From an uncultured bacterium (GTDB taxonomy: Bacteria; Bacillota; Clostridia; Lachnospirales; Lachnospiraceae), in contig CAOKFN010000039.1 in NCBI GenBank assembly GCA_948467735.1, positions 1-44,684 on the forward strand: a DNA stretch of 44,684 nt, read 5' to 3'. Below, in pieces: positions 40,488-44,684 of this stretch. A program made the translations under genes and the position numbers. The notes beneath the pieces were generated by a model that saw nothing but the letters and a program-made list of their open reading frames with translations, did no database searches and was not told the origin of the DNA. Position 1 is the first letter of the stretch; each line of letters starts with the position of its first letter.

Positions 40488-41828
40488 TTATTTCCCCTGC
40501 CGCGCCTCTTCCTTAATTTTCCGCATATGTTCCCGTATCTTAGCCTCATACCCGTTTCCCGAAGGCCGATAAAATTCCTGCCCGTTTAATTCATAAGGCA
40601 GATACTGCTGTTCCACATAATGATTGGGATAGTCATGGGCATACAGATACCCCGTGCCATGCCCCAGTTTGGCGGCTCCCTTGTAATGCGCGTCCTGCAG
40701 ATGCGCAGGAATCGGCAGATTTCCGGTCTGCTTCACCGCTTCCATGGCCCGAAACACGGCTTCACAGCTGGCATTGCTCTTAGGCGCGCACGCCACATAA
40801 GCAGCCGCCTGCGCCAGAATAATCTGGGCCTCCGGCATACCGATCCTCTCCACCGCCATAGACGCGTTCACCGCCACCGTCAAGGCATTGGGATCCGCAT
40901 TTCCCACATCCTCCGCGGCGCAGATCATAATCCGCCTGGCAATAAAAGTCACGCTTTCCCCCGCATAAAGCATCCGCGCCAGATAATAAACCGCCGCGTC
41001 CGGATCGGAACCCCTCATGCTCTTGATGAAAGCGGATACGGTGTCATAATGGTTATCGCCGGACTTATCATAACGCACCGCCCTCTTCTGGATACACTCC
41101 TGCGCCGTCTCCAGCGTAATATGAATCCGCCCGTCCCCGCCGCGCTCCGTGGTCATAATCCCCAATTCAACGGCATTCAAAGCCTGCCTTGCATCCCCGC
41201 CTGAAATATCCGCCAGAAAATCCAAAGCATCCTCCTCAATCACCGCATCATAAGCGCCCATGCCCCTGTCGGCGTCATAGACCGCCTTCCGCAGCAGCTC
41301 TTTCACCGCCTCCTTGGGAATGGGCTTCAGCTCAAATATGATGGAACGGGACAACAGCGCGCCGTTCACCTCAAAGTACGGATTCTCCGTGGTAGCGCCA
41401 ATCAGAGTCAGCGTCCCGTCCTCCACAAAGGGAAGCAGATAATCCTGCTGCCCTTTGTTAAAGCGATGAATCTCGTCGATAAAAAGGATGGTGCGCCTTC
41501 CGTACATCCCCTGAACCTCTTTGGCCCGCGCAACCGCTTCCTCCATATCCTTCTTGCCCGCCGTGGTGGCGTTCAGCTGCTTAAATTCCGCGCTGGTGGT
41601 GTTGGCAATCACCTTTGCCAATGTGGTTTTCCCCGTCCCGGGCGGCCCGTAAAAAAGTACGGACCTGATTTTATCCGCTTTAATCGCACGGTAAAGCAGC
41701 TTGTCCTTTCCGACGATATGCTCCTGCCCCGCCACTTCCTCTAACGTCCTCGGACGCATTCTTGCGGCCAGGGGCGCTTCCTTCTCCATATCGCTGTCCC
41801 GCATATATTCAAATATATTCAAATCCAT
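40488..41828 (-). CDS. rarA: Replication-associated recombination protein A (AAA+ clamp-loader-like ATPase)
   Basis: A 446-residue RarA/MgsA protein. Walker A is VLFYGPPGTGKTTLAKVIA, Walker B TILFIDEIHRFNKGQQDYLL, sensor 1 TLIGATTENPYFEVN and the arginine-finger region GALLSRS. The C-terminal clamp-loader-like domain contains RYDKSGDNHYDTVSAFIKSM and SDPDAAVYYLARML. RarA acts at stalled replication forks. It starts 10 bases after the NYN gene and shares its transcript. Confidence 0.94.
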   Translation of the reverse strand: MDLNIFEYMRDSDMEKEAPLAARMRPRTLEEVAGQEHIVGKDKLLYRAIKADKIRSVLFYGPPGTGKTTLAKVIANTTSAEFKQLNATTAGKKDMEEAVARAKEVQGMYGRRTILFIDEIHRFNKGQQDYLLPFVEDGTLTLIGATTENPYFEVNGALLSRSIIFELKPIPKEAVKELLRKAVYDADRGMGAYDAVIEEDALDFLADISGGDARQALNAVELGIMTTERGGDGRIHITLETAQECIQKRAVRYDKSGDNHYDTVSAFIKSMRGSDPDAAVYYLARMLYAGESVTFIARRIMICAAEDVGNADPNALTVAVNASMAVERIGMPEAQIILAQAAAYVACAPKSNASCEAVFRAMEAVKQTGNLPIPAHLQDAHYKGAAKLGHGTGYLYAHDYPNHYVEQQYLPYELNGQEFYRPSGNGYEAKIREHMRKIKEEARQGK

Positions 41829-41838
41829 TTTCCGCCCG

Positions 41839-42783
41839 CTATCTTCTGTTCTTTAAAGAGACTTCATTTTCATGCACCGTTACCGAGCCAAGGCTTCGCA
41901 GGAAGCTGGAAATCCTGTTATAGCCAAACTGTTTGAAGTCCAGCTGTTTATATTTCTTATGGAGTTCGTCGTTCAGGTAGGCCAGATTCTCCACCATGCC
42001 GCCGTTCTTCTCTATAATGCGGCATATCTCCTCCTCCAGCTCCTCCTTCGTCAAGACGGAGCGCCGTTCCACATAATGCTGGTTATTGATTTTTTTAATG
42101 TTCAAATCCGCCGCAAGCTCCTGTGAAATCATGGTGCTCAGCTTGGTATATTCATAATTGCGGACGTCAAAATCCGAAAATTTATCATTCAAACGGCTTC
42201 CGACCTGCGCCAAATCCACGCTTTTGCCGCCGTTTTCATTGATCAGAGCCAAAATCGCCTGACGCACTTCGGAAATCGGCGTCACGTTCTGTTCTTCGCC
42301 CGCTTCTTCCTCCAAAGCCGCAGGTCCCCCGTTCGCCTTGGAATTCCTCTCCACCATATTCTGCTCCGCCACCAGATTCAAATGGATGAATTTATTGCAG
42401 GCCCTCGCCAGAGCCAAGGGTGTCTTAGACTCCCCCATCCCCAGCACAAACATATTCTCCTCCCTAAGCCGCATGGCAAGCCTTGTAAAATCGCTGTCGC
42501 TTGTCACCAGACAGAATCCCTGCACCTTATTTTTATAGAGAATATCCATGGCGTCAATGACCATCGCCATATCCGTGGCATTTTTTCCTGTGGTATAGGA
42601 AAACTGCTGTACCGGCATAATGGAATACTCTAACAGCATCCCCTCCGACCAGCCGTTGCCCTTCGACCAATTGCCGTAAATACGGCGATACGTTGACAAC
42701 CCGTACTTTTCCAATTCCTCAAAAATAGTAACCACATATTTTGAACTGATATTGTCGGCGTCTATTAACACGGCAAACTGCAT
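41839..42783 (-). CDS. NYN (PIN-like) nuclease-domain protein with two OST-HTH/LOTUS domains
   Basis: A 314-residue protein from the start at 42783, which has a GGGGGAGAG ribosome site; a start 12 codons upstream (42819) is possible. The N-terminal NYN domain has catalytic-type acidic residues in FAVLIDADNIS, KNATDMAMVIDAMD and CLVTSDSDFTRLAMRL. Two LOTUS-type RNA-binding domains follow, at about 160-225 (VRQAILALINENGGKSVDLA) and about 245-310 (EEICRIIEKNGGMVENLAYL). LabA-like NYN proteins are putative RNases; LOTUS domains bind RNA, including G-quadruplexes. The substrate is unknown. The gene is preceded by a leader of about 420 bases with an early terminator hairpin. Confidence 0.88.
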   Translation of the reverse strand: MQFAVLIDADNISSKYVVTIFEELEKYGLSTYRRIYGNWSKGNGWSEGMLLEYSIMPVQQFSYTTGKNATDMAMVIDAMDILYKNKVQGFCLVTSDSDFTRLAMRLREENMFVLGMGESKTPLALARACNKFIHLNLVAEQNMVERNSKANGGPAALEEEAGEEQNVTPISEVRQAILALINENGGKSVDLAQVGSRLNDKFSDFDVRNYEYTKLSTMISQELAADLNIKKINNQHYVERRSVLTKEELEEEICRIIEKNGGMVENLAYLNDELHKKYKQLDFKQFGYNRISSFLRSLGSVTVHENEVSLKNRR

Positions 42784-43126
42784 TCTCTCCCCCGATATTG
42801 CGTCTATAATTTCTTCCATTTCTACGCCTGCCCTTTCTTATACTTTGCTGTCTGAACCTTGCTGTCTAAATAACTTATCAGAACCTGACGCTTTCTCGTC
42901 CGGCCCGACTCTCTTTGGCATTACGGCCAAACTGCCGCCTGTTCACGGCGCTTTCCGCTCGTGAGTCAGGCGGCTTGGCCAACTTTTGTGATTGTGAATA
43001 TAAATTGTCCGGCAGAGTATCCATAAGTATCTCCATCCCTGCCAATCTGTGAAAAATCTGGCAGAAACTGCCCGAATGTGCGAGACGCACCCCTCCACGA
43101 ATCCATTCATCCAGTATTGAAAAATT

Positions 43127-43198
43127 TCCTGTAAAACCAAGAAACGGCGGATAAAGATGCTGGATGCCAGCATAGAAATTAACCGCCGCTTAGATTCA
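43127..43198 (-). terminator. Hairpin terminator just downstream of a promoter in the NYN-rarA leader
   Basis: On the minus strand, GCGGCGG pairs with CCGCCG around an inner perfect hairpin ATGCTGG-CAT-CCAGCAT (43160-43176), followed by TTTCTTGGTTTT. The tail CCGTTTCTTGGTTTT and the next bases match the terminator at 23410-23454. Confidence 0.65.
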
Positions 43199-43216
43199 TC
43201 AATATTATTATGATAG

Positions 43217-43245
43217 TTTATTTTGCTCCGTTTGTCAACCCCAAC
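43217..43245 (-). promoter_or_regulatory. Promoter of the NYN-rarA leader
   Basis: On the minus strand TTGACA and TATCAT are 17 bases apart, within about 43213-43245. Transcription starting near 43205 runs almost at once into the hairpin at 43145-43198. The rest of the leader, 42784-43126, contains no convincing gene; open frames there lack ribosome sites and recognisable products. Confidence 0.65.
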
Positions 43246-43345
43246 ATCACTTTGAGCTTCCTTTTTTCCAGTGTTATCTCCCCATTAACTTCCACTTTTT
43301 TACGGCCTGACATACGCAGACACAAAACCTCCAAACGGACAAGTC

Positions 43346-43522
43346 CTACTTCGCATATCTTGGGTCTAATAAGGGTTTCCCCTCCCGATCCACCAAGACG
43401 GTAATCCCTCCGATATTGGTCCAATGCGCCATTAAATACTGCACGCCCGTCTCGGTGTCAACAATAATTCTGGTTCCTTCCATAAACCCATCCTTTTCTA
43501 CGATTTCAAATCTTTTTCTCAT
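43346..43522 (-). CDS. DUF6440-like small protein
   Basis: A 58-residue protein, MRKRFEIVEKDGFMEGTRII to LDPRYAK. The pattern of RFEIVEKxGF, VDTETGVQYLM, GGITVLVDREGKP and a short tail fits the DUF6440 family of small strand-rich proteins in Firmicutes, function unknown. A GAGGAAAAATC ribosome site precedes the ATG. It begins 12 bases after the DUF2812 gene and so is third in a PadR-DUF2812-DUF6440 operon. Confidence 0.82.
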   Translation of the reverse strand: MRKRFEIVEKDGFMEGTRIIVDTETGVQYLMAHWTNIGGITVLVDREGKPLLDPRYAK

Positions 43523-43534
43523 GATTTTTCCTCC

Positions 43535-44257
43535 TCAATCCCCTCTCTTCCAAAACGTATGCACGATTCCCACCACCAAAAGCATAATCGCCAATCCATG
43601 GCAGAAGCCTTTCAGGCAGCTCAGCAGAAACTGATGACTGTACCTCCATACCGGCACCGCGTACCCGATTCCATTCAGCAGACAGCTCACAGGAATGAAC
43701 AAGGAAAGATTCTTTCTCCCCGCCCCCTCGGGTCTTTGGCCGATTCTCTGCTTCAGCTCATCCAAAATCTCGTCCACACGCCAGACCTCTCTAATCATTC
43801 CGATAATGAACGCCGCAATCAAGAAGCTGCACGCCAATGCAGCCCACGAAGCGCTCCCTCCATATGCGGCCGCCAGCAGTTCCATTATCAGACAAAGACA
43901 CTCTATCAAAGCAAAAACCTTAAACATCTTTCTGATTTTCGTATAGTGGGTGATATTGGACTCCACATCGGTATACAACACAAAATCCCCCTCTGCCGCC
44001 TTTCTCCGAAGAAGCACCCACATTCCCCCCAGACATACGATTTCAACGCCCGCCTCCCTCATAAACTCCCTGTAATCATTGCTCACCCGAAACGGCCCTT
44101 CACTGATGTCAATCTGATACACATACTCTCCCGGCTCGCATCTGTCAAATATGTAAAATCCCGCAAAAAACCCCGTCATGGCATATCCATTCCGCGCCAT
44201 TTCATTCAGCCATTCCGTGTCCTTATCTTTGTTAAAACACATCCGAAACTTCATCAT
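43535..44257 (-). CDS. DUF2812 membrane protein
   Basis: About 240 residues. The N-terminal DUF2812 domain has FNKDKDTEWLNEMARNGYAM, FYIFDRCEPGEYVYQIDISE and DYREFMREAGVEIVCLGGMW. Four predicted membrane segments follow in two hairpins (FALIECLCLIMELLAAAYGG, ALACSFLIAAFIIGMI, LFIPVSCLLNGIGYAVPVW, GLAIMLLVVGIVHTFW). DUF2812 proteins are routinely encoded after PadR regulators and are probably membrane-stress or regulatory partners. The start at 44257 (ATGATG with GGAGGGTGAGG upstream) overlaps the padR gene by about 26 bases. Confidence 0.87.
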   Translation of the reverse strand: MMKFRMCFNKDKDTEWLNEMARNGYAMTGFFAGFYIFDRCEPGEYVYQIDISEGPFRVSNDYREFMREAGVEIVCLGGMWVLLRRKAAEGDFVLYTDVESNITHYTKIRKMFKVFALIECLCLIMELLAAAYGGSASWAALACSFLIAAFIIGMIREVWRVDEILDELKQRIGQRPEGAGRKNLSLFIPVSCLLNGIGYAVPVWRYSHQFLLSCLKGFCHGLAIMLLVVGIVHTFWKRGD

Positions 44258-44591
44258 TTCCCTCACCCTCCATCAGCTTTGCATTGCACAGAAGCTCCGC
44301 CAAACGCTTTTTTTCCTCCGCAAAGATGGCTTTCCCCAAGTCCGTAATGATATATTCCTTTTTCTTCCGGGAATCGGTTTCCGCGCTGTATATCCGAATC
44401 CAGCCCTTTGCAGTCATCGTCTGTATAGCGCCGTACAACGTTCCCGGCCCAAGCGCCACCCTGCCCATGGTCAGCTTCTCCACTTCCTGAATAATTCCGT
44501 AGCCATGATTGGGCTTTCTCACCGACAATAAAATATAAAATAGAGCCTCCGTCAACGGGATATTTTTCTGAATACCCTCATTCGCATCCAT
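44232..44591 (-). CDS. PadR-family transcriptional regulator
   Basis: A 119-residue winged-helix regulator: LTEALFYILLSVRKPNHGYG, IIQEVEKLTMGRVALGPGTL, YGAIQTMTAKGWI and EYIITDLGKAIFAEEKKRL. This is the compact PadR-s2 type, which represses its own operon and is released by a small molecule or membrane stress. A GAAAGAAGTGAT ribosome site precedes the ATG at 44591. It is first in the operon with DUF2812 and DUF6440. The DNA 33 bases upstream of the start is an 8-bp tandem repeat. Confidence 0.9.
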   Translation of the reverse strand: MDANEGIQKNIPLTEALFYILLSVRKPNHGYGIIQEVEKLTMGRVALGPGTLYGAIQTMTAKGWIRIYSAETDSRKKKEYIITDLGKAIFAEEKKRLAELLCNAKLMEGEGNDEVSDVF

Positions 44592-44623
44592 TTTTATCAC
44601 TTCTTTCCATCATCCCCTCCTAT

Positions 44624-44684
44624 AATCCCTCAATCCCTCAATCCCTCAATCCCTCAATCCCTCAATCCCTCAATCCCTCAATCC
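44624..44684. repeat. 8-bp tandem repeat upstream of padR
   Basis: Seven perfect copies of AATCCCTC plus five bases run to the window edge, so the true length is unknown. It lies about 33 bases upstream of the padR start codon, in the place expected for its 5' untranslated region or core promoter. Confidence 0.9.

Noticed and set aside
42878..43173. Two overlapping 70-76-residue minus-strand frames in the NYN leader
   Set aside because: Low-complexity composition and no clear ribosome site; more likely leader RNA. One of them (MDTLPDNLYSQSQKLAKPPD) is the best candidate if any is real.
43218..43310. A possible 31-residue peptide (MSGRKKVEVNGEITLEKRKL) after DUF6440
   Set aside because: The nearest GGAGG is about 14 bases from the ATG, and the frame runs into the NYN-leader promoter; too weak to call.
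44624..44684. CRISPR array
   Set aside because: The units are 8 bp and contiguous, with no spacers; it is a simple tandem repeat.

Overview
The window most resembles a Gram-positive, spore-forming anaerobe of the Clostridia, probably a Lachnospiraceae-type gut bacterium. The reasons are the order ispF - cysE - cysS - mini-RNase III - rlmB - sigH, a T-box leader in front of cysE, canonical TTGACA/TATAAT-type promoters with AGGAGG ribosome sites, and the family mix (DUF4364, DUF6440, PadR/DUF2812, Gram-positive RND pump). This is inferred from gene content; no rRNA gene is present to confirm it.

Layout. (1) 1-1310: end of a coiled-coil protein and a Phd/PIN toxin-antitoxin pair with its own promoter and paired palindromes. 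(2) 1642-23353: a large, almost wholly minus-strand accessory block. From its upstream end it holds a two-motif SWIM zinc-finger protein, two small unknown proteins, a giant DUF4132 protein, an Rrf2 regulator, a double NTF2-fold protein behind a promoter with two inverted-repeat operators, a class M sirtuin (SirTM), a zinc-type macrodomain ADP-ribosyl hydrolase, a terminator, a separately promoted ferredoxin-like aldo/keto reductase, two more giant DUF4132 proteins in tandem, and a cytoplasmic rhamnogalacturonan lyase. (3) 23625-28524: an HD-domain protein and a very large RND efflux permease with a coiled-coil insertion. (4) 28669-37523: a housekeeping block with DUF3788, sigH, rlmB, mrnC, cysS, cysE under a cysteine-type T-box, ispF, a DEAD-box helicase, a GNAT acetyltransferase and tRNA-Met and tRNA-Val. 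(5) 37723-40474, plus strand: two small XRE regulators, malic enzyme and DUF4364. (6) 40488 to the end, minus strand: rarA, a NYN/LOTUS protein behind a long leader, and a PadR-DUF2812-DUF6440 operon whose upstream DNA is an 8-bp tandem repeat running off the window.

The most interesting part is region 2. SWIM zinc-finger and DUF4132 proteins occur together in the E. coli yeh cluster (YehQ and YehI), normally with a MoxR-type AAA+ ATPase and a VWA protein. Here DUF4132 is present three times, no AAA+/VWA partner lies nearby, and an ADP-ribosylation writer/eraser pair (SirTM plus Zn-macrodomain) with a probable redox-sensing Rrf2 switch sits between the DUF4132 copies. SirTM/macrodomain operons usually also carry a GcvH-like carrier protein and a lipoate ligase; both are missing here, so the substrate is unknown. 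The simplest functional reading, which is inference only, is a stress- or conflict-response locus in which a large helical scaffold system and reversible ADP-ribosylation are co-inherited.

A second theme is in-frame minisatellites (18-45 bp units) in linkers of unrelated proteins: DUF4132, SWIM, CysS and the DEAD-box helicase.
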